A stretch of 64,000 nucleotides of DNA, taken from assembly GCF_004803755.1 (NCBI RefSeq), contig NZ_CP032311.1, positions 5,420,001 through 5,484,000 on the forward strand, given 5' to 3'. The notes under the pieces are model-generated. The model was not told where the DNA came from, did not search any database, and was given only the letters and a program-made list of their open reading frames with translations. This DNA is from Pseudomonas sp. DG56-2 (GTDB lineage Bacteria; Pseudomonadota; Gammaproteobacteria; Pseudomonadales; Pseudomonadaceae). Positions 51,115 to 64,000 of the stretch are shown here, one piece after another (position 1 is the stretch's first letter; each line of letters opens with the position of its first letter). Made by a program: the position numbers and the translations under genes.

Positions 51115-52806
51115 ATGGAATTTGACTACATCATCGTCGGTGCCGGCTCGGCTGGTAACACCCTGGCGACGCGCCTGACCGAAGACAAAGACGTTACTGT
51201 CCTGCTGCTGGAGGCCGGTGGCCCTGACTACCGCATGGATTTTCGCACCCAGATGCCAGCCGCCCTGGCCTTCCCGCTGCAAGGCCGTCGCTACAACTGG
51301 GCCTATGAGACCGATCCCGAGCCACATATGGACGGCCGCCGAATGGAATGCGGTCGCGGCAAAGGCCTCGGTGGCTCCTCGCTGATCAACGGCATGTGCT
51401 ATATCCGCGGCAACGCCATGGACTTCGACGGCTGGGCTGAATTGCCAGGCCTGGAAGACTGGACCTACCTGGACTGCCTACCGTACTTCCGCAAGGCGGA
51501 AACCCGTGACATCGGTCCGAACGACTACCACGGCGGCGAAGGCCCGGTCAGCGTGACCACGCCTAAAGCCGGGAATAATCCGCTGTTCCATGCCATGGTC
51601 GAAGCCGGTGTACAGGCCGGTTACCCGCGCACCGAAGACCTCAACGGCTATCAGCAGGAAGGTTTCGGCCCTATGGACCGCACCGTAACGCCGAAGGGCC
51701 GTCGCTCCAGCACCGCTCGCGGTTACCTGGACACCGCCAAGAAGCGTTCGACCCTGACCATCGTCACTCACGCTCTGACCGATCGAATCCTGTTCGACGG
51801 CAAGCGCGCCGTGGGCGTGACCTACCTGGTCGGCGCTGGCGAAGAGCGCGTTGAAGCCCGTGCCCGCAAGGAAGTCATCGTTTGCAGCGGCGCCATCGCC
51901 TCGCCGCAGTTGCTGCAACGTTCTGGCGTCGGCCCGGCTGAACTTCTGAAAAGCCTCGACATTCCAGTGGTCCATGACCTGCCGGGTGTCGGTGAGAACC
52001 TGCAGGACCACCTGGAACTCTACCTGCAGTATGCATGCACCCAGCCTGTGTCCCTCTATCCTTCGCTGCTCTGGTACAACCAGCCGGCCATCGGTGCCGA
52101 GTGGCTGTTCAACGGCACCGGTATCGGCGCCAGCAACCAGTTCGAAGCGGGTGGTTTCATCCGTACTCGCGAAGAGTTCAAGTGGCCGAACATCCAGTAC
52201 CACTTCCTGCCGGTTGCGATTAACTACAACGGCAGCAATGGTGTACAGGAACACGGTTTCCAGGCGCACATGGGTTCGATGCGCTCGCCAAGCCGCGGTC
52301 GCATCCAGGCCAAGTCCAAAGACCCACGCCAACATCCAAGCATTTTGTTCAACTACATGGCCACCGAGCAGGACTGGCAGGAATTTCGTGACGGCATTCG
52401 CCTGACTCGCGAAATCATGGCTCAGCCTGCACTGGACGCTTACCGGGGTCGCGAAATCAGCCCTGGCGCCGACGTGCAGACCGACGAGGAACTGGACAAA
52501 TTCATCCGTGAGCACGCCGAAACCGCGTTCCACCCTTCCTGCTCGTGCAAGATGGGTATCGACGACATGGCCGTGGTAGATGGACAGGGCCGTGTGCACG
52601 GCATGCAGGGCCTGCGTGTTGTCGATGCCTCGATCATGCCGATCATCATCACCGGCAACCTCAACGCCACCACGATCATGATCGCCGAGAAAATCTCCGA
52701 CAAGATCCGTGGCCGCCAATCGTTGCCGCGCAGCACAGCCAAGTATTACGTGGCCAACGAGGCGCCGGTCAAAGGCAAGCCGATGCGTGAAGTGAAACAG
52801 GCTTAA
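51115..52806 (+). CDS. betA: Choline dehydrogenase
   Basis: FAD enzyme of the GMC oxidoreductase family; choline to betaine aldehyde, membrane-associated. 563 residues with FAD-binding [16 protein letters not shown] signature [15 protein letters not shown], second signature [17 protein letters not shown], and active-site His in [11 protein letters not shown]. The ATG at 51115 is 6 bases after GGAGAAAG; an in-frame upstream start would add 8 residues. Last gene of betIBA. Confidence 0.97.
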   Translation: MEFDYIIVGAGSAGNTLATRLTEDKDVTVLLLEAGGPDYRMDFRTQMPAALAFPLQGRRYNWAYETDPEPHMDGRRMECGRGKGLGGSSLINGMCYIRGNAMDFDGWAELPGLEDWTYLDCLPYFRKAETRDIGPNDYHGGEGPVSVTTPKAGNNPLFHAMVEAGVQAGYPRTEDLNGYQQEGFGPMDRTVTPKGRRSSTARGYLDTAKKRSTLTIVTHALTDRILFDGKRAVGVTYLVGAGEERVEARARKEVIVCSGAIASPQLLQRSGVGPAELLKSLDIPVVHDLPGVGENLQDHLELYLQYACTQPVSLYPSLLWYNQPAIGAEWLFNGTGIGASNQFEAGGFIRTREEFKWPNIQYHFLPVAINYNGSNGVQEHGFQAHMGSMRSPSRGRIQAKSKDPRQHPSILFNYMATEQDWQEFRDGIRLTREIMAQPALDAYRGREISPGADVQTDEELDKFIREHAETAFHPSCSCKMGIDDMAVVDGQGRVHGMQGLRVVDASIMPIIITGNLNATTIMIAEKISDKIRGRQSLPRSTAKYYVANEAPVKGKPMREVKQA

Positions 52807-52822
52807 CGTCTGCGTTACGACC

Positions 52823-52848
52823 AAAAGGCACTCGCGAGAGTGCCTTTT
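52823..52848. terminator. Intrinsic terminator after betA
   Basis: AAAAGGCACTC-GCGA-GAGTGCCTTTTT: an 11-bp stem with A and T flanks, between convergent betA and the toxin-like gene, so usable from both sides. Confidence 0.92.
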
Positions 52849-52875
52849 TGCTAATACCCGCCTGCCGTCAGCGAC

Positions 52876-55026
52876 TCATGTCGGCAACGGAAAAAATCGC
52901 CTCATCAATGAGTCATCGTCAGCAGCACCCAATCGCTGCGTCATTGCCATGCGATCGAACTGCTCGCCGCTGTGCATGTCGTACACGATTGCGCTGTCAG
53001 GCGCTTCGGCCAACGCTTTCAACCGCACCTCCATGAAGCGATAAGCCTTTCCTTGCACAGCTGTCACCTGCTCAATCTGCAGATATCGCCCGGGCATCAT
53101 CAGCGACTCCACTTCATCCGGTCTGGTGGAGAACGGTGCCACTGGCGTCACTTGCGCTGATTCGCCTGGTTCCAGGCTATAAATCACCGCACTGTCATCG
53201 AATATCACAGCACCACTGACCTGCGCTAGTGGGTTATTGAAAACCTCCCAAAGCGCATAAGGGTTATCGGTGAACGAGCAAAAATCCGTGGTGACCAGCA
53301 CATCACCTACCCCCAGCCGGCCTTCGCGAAAAGCCAAGGTGCCAGTTCCTCGTATGCTCGACGCCGCTCGGTACATCCGCACATTGTTGTGCACGCCGAC
53401 CTGCTCTAACGCCTCCGCCAAGCGGTGACTGCGCCGAATGCTGTCGACCAGATCATCCTCCAGCGGCAATCCACGCCATAGGTTGTTGTAACGCGCTGGG
53501 GAGTGGCTGTATTCATAGATCGCGGGCGACCCGAAGCCAAGCTCGTCGCGGTATACCGCCAAAGGCTCGCTGAATGCATCAAGGTATTCGCCCGCTGCAC
53601 CCACCGCCTCAGCATCGGCCAACGGCACTGCAGCCAGCAGTGACTCCTGGCGGGCAAGCGCTTGGTCCGAAGAGGCCAGCAGTTCGTTTGCTGCCGGGCG
53701 CATGTAAATCTCCCACTGCGGACTGCTCACGGCACCTACCTGCCCAGCGACACGAGTAGGCACAGGAGAGCGTGCAAACAGCTCGCTGGAACGGATCATG
53801 CCGGCGTCGAGCAGAATGAACAGCATGTCCATCAGCACAGCCCACCAAGCGTTCGCTCGCCAGGCCGCCTTGCCGTTGATCGCCATGTCCAGGTGTAGCG
53901 CCAACATGCTTACGCCGATGCCCAGCGATGTCAGCGCCAGCGGCCAACCCAATGGTGTCATCGGCGCGATGATCAACGCCGTTGCCTGCAGGCTGGACAG
54001 CCAGGAGGCCTTGCGCAACTGGGCATTGGACGTCAGCCGTTCATGAGCATTACTGACCAATTCATCCATGACCTGCTCGCGCAGGTGCACGATTAAATCA
54101 CCAGACACGCGCTGAGAGCCGATGCGCACGTAATCCGGCTCGCTAACCATTACCTGGAAGTATTTGCGCAATTGCCCGCGCAAGGCCTGCGCCAGCACAT
54201 CACCACCGACAAAGTGCAGCATCATCCGCTCGCGACCTTCCTGCGTCGTGACCTGGTCCTGCAGCCAAGCCTTTAGGTCTCGTTGACGCTCGAATACAAC
54301 CAGGGCGCCGCGGTCATCTGCACGATAGAGGCAACGTCTCCCCGTCCTCAGCGGCAGCACAAAGAGGGTGCGGGCGGCGATTCCACCGAGAGTCAATGCG
54401 GCCCAACCGCCCTGCACAGAACCCGTTGCTGAAGCCTGCAATGCAGACACAGCCAACGGCAGTTGGGTTTCCGGCAGCAGGCTGGCCAATACCTGCTCCC
54501 GCTCAGCTTCGGTAAGTGGCGCTGGGACGAGTGCGGCAAGCAACCGCGCTCTTGCCAGGGTACAGAAATCGTCGCCACGTTCGCGGCGAAACCTCCCCAG
54601 CAAACGCGTGTATTGCCCGGAAAAGTCCAGTTCCCAAAGCCTCTCGAGAACCCACTGGGGAGCAAGACGCAGTTCATTACGTTCGTCGTACACGCCATGG
54701 CTGTTATCGACCCGGTAGAAGCCACCATAGACCGACAGTGCATCAGTATCGCTCTGCTGCGCCGGGCTGAAGCGTTGCATGACCAGTTCGGTGAAGGTCA
54801 GTGATCGGTGCGGCGGCCGCGAATGCCGCCATCCGGTGAAGCTCAACGAGCTGGAAGCCGCCGAGTCGAATTCGTGCCAATAGACGCTGTCGGGATCAAG
54901 CCAATAACCTGAATGACGCCTCAACAGGTGGCCTGCGGCCTGACGGGCCAGGCCCTGCAAGTCAGGAAACTGCCCGATGTATCGCCGGGCGATATGTTCA
55001 AGGGGTTCATCGATGGGTGTAGTCAA
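52876..55026 (-). CDS. Dermonecrotic-toxin-like protein with C-terminal ADP-ribosyltransferase-like domain
   Basis: 716 residues, TTG start with GGAAGG upstream. The N-terminal half is DUF6543-like (LWELDFSGQYTRLLGRFRRERGDDFCTLARARLLAA at 130-165). Hydrophobic stretches lie near 342-380 and 392-411. The C-terminal domain (about 545-675) has the marks of an R-S-E ADP-ribosyltransferase: Arg553 in MYRAAS, the TTDFCSFT strand (579-586, Ser584), and Glu638-Val-Glu640 (ExE) followed by SLMMPGRYLQI, the spacing of arginine-modifying toxins. No signal peptide and no adjacent immunity gene seen. I infer an effector or toxin; the catalytic reading is by motif only. Confidence 0.7.
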   Translation of the reverse strand: MTTPIDEPLEHIARRYIGQFPDLQGLARQAAGHLLRRHSGYWLDPDSVYWHEFDSAASSSLSFTGWRHSRPPHRSLTFTELVMQRFSPAQQSDTDALSVYGGFYRVDNSHGVYDERNELRLAPQWVLERLWELDFSGQYTRLLGRFRRERGDDFCTLARARLLAALVPAPLTEAEREQVLASLLPETQLPLAVSALQASATGSVQGGWAALTLGGIAARTLFVLPLRTGRRCLYRADDRGALVVFERQRDLKAWLQDQVTTQEGRERMMLHFVGGDVLAQALRGQLRKYFQVMVSEPDYVRIGSQRVSGDLIVHLREQVMDELVSNAHERLTSNAQLRKASWLSSLQATALIIAPMTPLGWPLALTSLGIGVSMLALHLDMAINGKAAWRANAWWAVLMDMLFILLDAGMIRSSELFARSPVPTRVAGQVGAVSSPQWEIYMRPAANELLASSDQALARQESLLAAVPLADAEAVGAAGEYLDAFSEPLAVYRDELGFGSPAIYEYSHSPARYNNLWRGLPLEDDLVDSIRRSHRLAEALEQVGVHNNVRMYRAASSIRGTGTLAFREGRLGVGDVLVTTDFCSFTDNPYALWEVFNNPLAQVSGAVIFDDSAVIYSLEPGESAQVTPVAPFSTRPDEVESLMMPGRYLQIEQVTAVQGKAYRFMEVRLKALAEAPDSAIVYDMHSGEQFDRMAMTQRLGAADDDSLMRRFFPLPT

Positions 55027-55193
55027 AGTCTGCTGCCTTCCATGAGTGCTTAAAACACTACTTCAACCCATGACAAGCCCCTGAATGTGGTAACACTTTA
55101 CAGCCCGCGCCGGCATCGGGTTAGAATCAGAGCGCATGCAGCCTGCCTGTTCAGCACCACCCCTCCCGCCTGTTTTACCCTGGAGTACTGCCT

Positions 55194-56936
55194 TTGGATG
55201 CGTCCACCATCAATAGCCTGTTCTTGATCGGCGCATTGCTGGTAGGTGCAAGTATTCTGGTCAGCTCACTGTCATCCCGGCTGGGCATCCCGATTCTGGT
55301 CATCATTCTCGCAGTCGGCATGGCCGCAGGCGTAGATGGCGGCGGCATCATCTTTAACAACTACCCGACCGCCTACCTGGTGGGCAACCTGGCATTGGCC
55401 GTAATCCTCCTCGATGGTGGTTTACGCACGCGCGTGGCCAGTTTCCGCGTGGCGCTGTGGCCAGCGCTGTCTCTGGCCACCGTAGGCGTGCTGATCACCA
55501 CCGGGCTGACCGGTATGGTAGCCGCCTGGCTGTTCGACCTGAGTCTGATTCAGGGCCTGTTGATTGGCGCTATCGTAGGCTCCACCGACGCTGCAGCGGT
55601 ATTCTCGCTGCTGGGCGGCAAAGGCCTGAACGAGCGGGTCACCGCGACGCTGGAAATCGAATCGGGCAGTAATGACCCGATGGCGGTGTTTCTCACCGTC
55701 ACGCTTATCGACATGATCGCCAGCGGCCAGACCGGCTTGCACTGGAGCCTGCTCACTCACCTGCTGCGCGAATTCGGTATTGGCGGCCTGCTGGGTCTTG
55801 GCGGAGGCTGGCTGATGCTGCAAATGGTCAATCGCATCAATTTGGCGGGTGGCCTCTACCCGATTCTGGTCGTGGCCGGTGGCCTGGTGGTGTTCTCCCT
55901 GACCAACGCCCTGCACGGCAGTGGTTTCCTCGCCGTTTATCTGTGCGGCCTGGTGTTGGGCAACCGGCCAATTCGTAGCCGCCACGGCATTCTGCATATG
56001 CTCGATGGTATGGCCTGGCTCGCACAGATCGGTATGTTCCTGGTCCTCGGCTTGCTGGTAACCCCCCACGACTTACTGCCCATAGCCCTGCCCGCCTTGG
56101 GCCTGGCGCTGTGGATGATTATTTTCGCCCGGCCCTTGTCGGTGGTTGCCAGCCTGTTGCCGTTCAAGGCCTTCCATGGTCGCGAAAAAGCCTTTATTTC
56201 CTGGGTGGGCCTGCGCGGCGCGGTGCCGATCATTCTTGCAGTGTTCCCGCTGATGGCCGGCTTGCCCGACGCCCAGCTGTTCTTCAACCTGGCGTTCTTT
56301 ATTGTTCTGGTCTCGCTGTTGGTACAAGGCACCAGCCTGCCGTGGATGGCCAAGCTGCTCAAGGTGACTGTGCCGCCAGACCCGGCACCGATCTCCCGCT
56401 CAGCCCTGGAGGTGCATATCACCAGCGAGTGGGAGCTGTTCGTCTACCGCCTCAGTGCGGAAAAGTGGTGTATCGGTGCAGCCCTGCGCGAGCTGAAAAT
56501 GCCTGAAGGCACGCGTATCGCTGCCCTTTTTCGCGGTCAACAACTGCTCCATCCGTCGGGAAGTACCACCCTGGAAACCGACGATCTGCTCTGTGTAATC
56601 GGCCACGAACACAACCTGCCGGCCCTTGGCAAGCTGTTCAGTCAGGCGCCACAACGCGGGCTCGATTTACGTTTCTTCGGTGACTTCGTTCTCGAAGGTG
56701 ACGCAGAACTGGGGGCTGTAGCGACGTTGTACGGTTTGCAGCTCGACGGACAAGACCCGCATATGCCGCTCAGCCGCTTCATTGCCCAGAAGGTTGGCGG
56801 TGCACCCGTGGTCGGCGACCAGATCGAATGGAACAACACACTATGGACAGTGGCGGTGATGGAGGGGAACAAGATCCTCAAAGTGGGCGTCAAATTCCCC
56901 GAAGGTACTCGACCCGGCCCCGGGTTGTTCCTTTAA
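55194..56936 (+). CDS. nhaP2: K+/H+ antiporter, CPA1 family (NhaP2/CvrA-type)
   Basis: 580 residues, TTG start about 9 bases after TGGAG. About 12 membrane segments in 1-385 with the CPA core ([29 protein letters not shown] with the ND pair). The cytosolic C-terminus has an RCK-C domain (about 403-485) and a CorC/HlyC-like transporter-associated domain to the end. Exports K+ in exchange for protons. Divergent from the toxin-like gene, followed by an MscK-type channel, so both neighbours concern ion and osmotic balance. Confidence 0.92.
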   Translation: MDASTINSLFLIGALLVGASILVSSLSSRLGIPILVIILAVGMAAGVDGGGIIFNNYPTAYLVGNLALAVILLDGGLRTRVASFRVALWPALSLATVGVLITTGLTGMVAAWLFDLSLIQGLLIGAIVGSTDAAAVFSLLGGKGLNERVTATLEIESGSNDPMAVFLTVTLIDMIASGQTGLHWSLLTHLLREFGIGGLLGLGGGWLMLQMVNRINLAGGLYPILVVAGGLVVFSLTNALHGSGFLAVYLCGLVLGNRPIRSRHGILHMLDGMAWLAQIGMFLVLGLLVTPHDLLPIALPALGLALWMIIFARPLSVVASLLPFKAFHGREKAFISWVGLRGAVPIILAVFPLMAGLPDAQLFFNLAFFIVLVSLLVQGTSLPWMAKLLKVTVPPDPAPISRSALEVHITSEWELFVYRLSAEKWCIGAALRELKMPEGTRIAALFRGQQLLHPSGSTTLETDDLLCVIGHEHNLPALGKLFSQAPQRGLDLRFFGDFVLEGDAELGAVATLYGLQLDGQDPHMPLSRFIAQKVGGAPVVGDQIEWNNTLWTVAVMEGNKILKVGVKFPEGTRPGPGLFL

Positions 56937-56974
56937 ACTCAAACTTCGCCCCTGGTTGTAAGAACTTTCTGCCT

Positions 56975-61853
<4,879 letters not shown>

Positions 61854-61884
61854 CCCTACAGAACCCTAGATTCCTGGAGTATCG

Positions 61885-62319
61885 ATGACCGACCCGCTAG
61901 TGATTCCCTGCCCTCACTGCAACGGCCTGAACCGCCTTCCTGCCGATCGCCTGGGCGATGCGCCCAAGTGTGGTCGCTGCAAGTATCCAGTCTTGTTGAC
62001 CAGACCCTTTGAGCTCAAGCAAGGCGACTACGCCAGCCAGATCAAGGGCGATCTGCCGCTGTTGATCGACGTCTGGGCCGATTGGTGTGGGCCGTGCAAG
62101 TCCTTCGCGCCGATTTTCGAGCAAGCAGCCAGTCAGCTGAGTGGACGCTGCCGGCTGGCCAAGCTCGACAGCGAGGCCAACCAGCAATTGGCGGGGCAAT
62201 TGGCGATTCGCTCGATCCCCAGCCTGATCCTGTTCAAGAATGGCCGGGAAGTGGCGCGTCAGAGCGGTGCGTTCCCACTCCAGCAATTGCTCGAATGGCT
62301 GCGTAGCCAGGGTATCTAG
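61885..62319 (+). CDS. trxC: Thioredoxin 2 (zinc-containing)
   Basis: Cytosolic disulfide reductase. 144 residues: N-terminal zinc ribbon (Cys9, Cys12, Cys29, Cys32) and a thioredoxin domain with Trp67-Cys68-Gly-Pro-Cys71 and cis-Pro in RSIPSLILF. Its stop codon and the stop of the convergent ParA gene share the tetranucleotide CTAG. Confidence 0.97.
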   Translation: MTDPLVIPCPHCNGLNRLPADRLGDAPKCGRCKYPVLLTRPFELKQGDYASQIKGDLPLLIDVWADWCGPCKSFAPIFEQAASQLSGRCRLAKLDSEANQQLAGQLAIRSIPSLILFKNGREVARQSGAFPLQQLLEWLRSQGI

Positions 62320-63089
62320 GCGTTTTCTTCGAGCAGCGAGTGCAGTTCGACAAACTGCTGAGTCAGCTTGTGCCGCGGCTCCAGATGAATCAAAGGCAAG
62401 CTGGCTTGATGCGACTCACGCATTTTCACCGAGCTGTTGAGGTACACCGGCAGTACCGGCAAGCCCTCGGCCAGCAGTTCATCTAGCATCTGCTGGGGTA
62501 GACTGGCGCGCGCCTGGAACTGATTGACCACGATGCCTTCAACCTGCAGGTCTTCGTTATGGTCTTCCTTGAGTTCCTCGATTTCGGCCAGCAGGCCGTA
62601 CAGCGCTTGGCGTGAAAAGCTATCGCAGTCAAAAGGGATCAACACGCGATCAGCAGCGATCAACGCAGAAACTGCGTAAAAGTTCAGCGCTGGCGGGGTA
62701 TCCAGATAGATCCGGTCGTAATCCTCGTCCAGCTCGTCGAGCAATTTGCGCAGCTTGTTGATCTTGTGTTTGGCCTCGAGCTTGGGCTGCAGATCAGCCA
62801 ACTCGGCAGTGGCGGTCACCACGTGCAGGTTGTCGAAGGGGGTCTCGTAGATATCCACCTTGTTCTTCTTGGCAAACGGCCCGGACGACAGGGTTTGCTT
62901 GAAGAAGTCGGCAATGCCCATGGGAATGTCCTCGCCGGTCAAACCGGTGAGGTACTGGGTCGAGTTAGCCTGAGCATCCAGGTCGATCAGCAAGGTTCGA
63001 TAGCCTTCATTGGCACTCACCGCCGCAAGGTTGCAAGCGATGCTCGATTTGCCCACACCACCTTTCTGATTGAACACCACGCGCCGCAT
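62316..63089 (-). CDS. ParA family ATPase (orphan)
   Basis: 257 residues with the deviant Walker A KGGVGKSS (9-16), Walker A' DLDAQANST and Walker B-like RIYLDTPPALN. It resembles chromosomal ParA/Soj-like ATPases used to position cargo on the nucleoid. No parB-like gene or centromere repeat is nearby, so its cargo is unknown and chromosome segregation is not implied. Convergent with trxC (overlapping stops). Confidence 0.92.
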   Translation of the reverse strand: MRRVVFNQKGGVGKSSIACNLAAVSANEGYRTLLIDLDAQANSTQYLTGLTGEDIPMGIADFFKQTLSSGPFAKKNKVDIYETPFDNLHVVTATAELADLQPKLEAKHKINKLRKLLDELDEDYDRIYLDTPPALNFYAVSALIAADRVLIPFDCDSFSRQALYGLLAEIEELKEDHNEDLQVEGIVVNQFQARASLPQQMLDELLAEGLPVLPVYLNSSVKMRESHQASLPLIHLEPRHKLTQQFVELHSLLEENA

Positions 63090-63169
63090 GGAAAGACCTC
63101 CGTGTATCTGGGAATGACCGAGTATGTCGGCGCAGCGTCGGTTTAGCCAGCACCATCCAGCCCTTCAAA

Positions 63170-64000
63170 TCAATGAAGTTGCTCGTCACACAAAAGGCTC
63201 GCAAAGGCATCGGCCATCGTCGTCGAAGAGGCTCGTCGCTGTACCAGCCAGACCGCCGTGTCCGCGCCTTCATCCAGGAGCTGGCGGTACACCACGCCAT
63301 CGATACGCATACGCTGGAATGAAGCCGGCAACACCGACACACCCAGCCCCGCCGACACCAATCCGATGATCGTCATCACCTCACTCGCCTCTTGGGCAAA
63401 GTGCGGACTGAATCCGGCCTGGCGTGCCAGATTGAGCAACTGTGCGTACAAGCCACTGCCATAGCTGCGCGGGAAGAACACGAACGGCTCATCGGCCAGC
63501 GCGGCCAAATGCACGCCCGCTTCGTTGCCCTGGGCCAGCGGATGAGCGGCGTTGATCACCGCCACCAGTGGCTCGCGAAACAGCTCCTTTGCAACCAGGC
63601 TCTCGGGCAGGGCCAGCGGGCGCATCAACCCGACTTCGATGGACTCGTCGAGCAAGGCGTCGGCGACCGCCTGACTGCTCATTTCGCTGAGATTCAAGTG
63701 CACCGCCGGAAAACGCTGGCGAAAGGCGTAGATGGCCTTGGGGATGCTGGAGTTGAACGGCGCTGACGAGGTAAAGCCGATTTTCATTTCACCCAGTTCG
63801 CCTAACTGCGCGCGACGGGCGACATCCGCCGCTTTGTCGACCTGTGCCAGGACCAAGCGTGCCTCCTCGAGAAACAGCCGCCCCGCCTCGCTGAGCGCGA
63901 CCCGACGATTGGTACGTTCAAACAGGCGCGCTCCCAGCTCTTGCTCCAGCGCTTGAATCTGCTGGCTCAGCGGCGGCTGGGAAATTCCCAGATTCTGCGC
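63170..64000 (-). CDS. LysR family transcriptional regulator (5' end outside window)
   Basis: 277 codons visible; the frame enters at 64000 with AQNLGISQPPLSQQIQALEQELGARLFERTNRRVALSEAG, the recognition helix and wing of a LysR helix-turn-helix. The effector domain follows (KIGFTSSAPFNSSIPKAIYAFRQRFPAVHLNLSEMSS). Effector-domain sequence is of the BenM/CatM/HcaR-like type, but no target genes are in the window. 80 bases separate its stop from the ParA gene start on the same strand. Only about the first 20 residues are missing. Confidence 0.93.
   Translation of the reverse strand, partial: AQNLGISQPPLSQQIQALEQELGARLFERTNRRVALSEAGRLFLEEARLVLAQVDKAADVARRAQLGELGEMKIGFTSSAPFNSSIPKAIYAFRQRFPAVHLNLSEMSSQAVADALLDESIEVGLMRPLALPESLVAKELFREPLVAVINAAHPLAQGNEAGVHLAALADEPFVFFPRSYGSGLYAQLLNLARQAGFSPHFAQEASEVMTIIGLVSAGLGVSVLPASFQRMRIDGVVYRQLLDEGADTAVWLVQRRASSTTMADAFASLLCDEQLH

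Noticed and set aside
62316..63089. Chromosome partitioning locus or replication origin
   Set aside because: A ParA-type gene alone, without parB, parS-like palindromes or dnaA boxes, does not support this.

Overview
The window is a chromosomal segment of a Pseudomonas. Gene content and order (opgG-opgH, dtd, hutGI-T-HU/DC/F, fbp-glgP, typA-thiI, glnA-ntrBC, trmL, secB-grxC, gpmI-envC-ctpA, betT/betIBA, selO) match the arrangement I know from the P. putida / P. fluorescens lineages. Copies of a 'GGGCTTGCCCCGC' REP-type repeat lie between genes. Most of it is core metabolism and regulation. I saw no tRNA, rRNA, CRISPR array or transposase.

Layout. 1-4.5 kb: osmoregulated periplasmic glucan synthesis (opgG and the first 383 codons of opgH), dtd, and a proline iminopeptidase. 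4.7-14.6 kb: a complete five-step histidine utilisation locus. hutU-H-T-I-G run leftward from a promoter with a sigma-54 -24/-12 element, a HutC operator over the expected transcription start, and an NtrC-like box upstream; hutC-hutD run leftward and hutF rightward from a second HutC operator. 14.3-17.5 kb: an imperfect tandem duplication carrying two copies of a decayed Hcp-type (type VI secretion tube/effector) gene, each overlapping by ATGA a small membrane-protein gene that looks like an immunity partner. The two copies share near-identical flanks but differ strongly in the partner genes. This is the most unusual region of the window. 17.6-28.5 kb: two small lipoproteins, an amino-acid-type dCache chemoreceptor, a DUF924 protein, fbp, glgP, a Cys-rich YkgJ-like protein, typA and thiI.

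28.6-41.5 kb: glnA, a secreted AroQ-gamma-like chorismate mutase, and ntrBC. Both glnA and ntrB have an NtrC-like box and a sigma-54-type element upstream, the same layout as hutU. Then trmL with an overlapping divergent gene, secB, grxC, a rhodanese-fold protein lacking its cysteine, gpmI, envC, ctpA and a divergent polysaccharide deacetylase. 41.5-55 kb: the choline-to-betaine system (betT, betI, betB, betA) with a perfect 20-bp BetI-type palindrome. It is bracketed by two large leftward genes of the dermonecrotic-toxin-like (DUF6543-type) family: a 1560-residue protein, and a 716-residue protein whose C-terminus carries what I read as an R-S-E ADP-ribosyltransferase domain. 55-64 kb: a K+/H+ antiporter, an MscK-type channel, selO, trxC, an orphan ParA-type ATPase and the 3' part of a LysR regulator gene.

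The nitrogen theme is coherent. NtrBC, glutamine synthetase and the hut operon appear wired to the same sigma-54/NtrC-type promoter architecture, and an amino-acid chemoreceptor sits near hut. All functional calls rest on reading the sequence; no database search was run.
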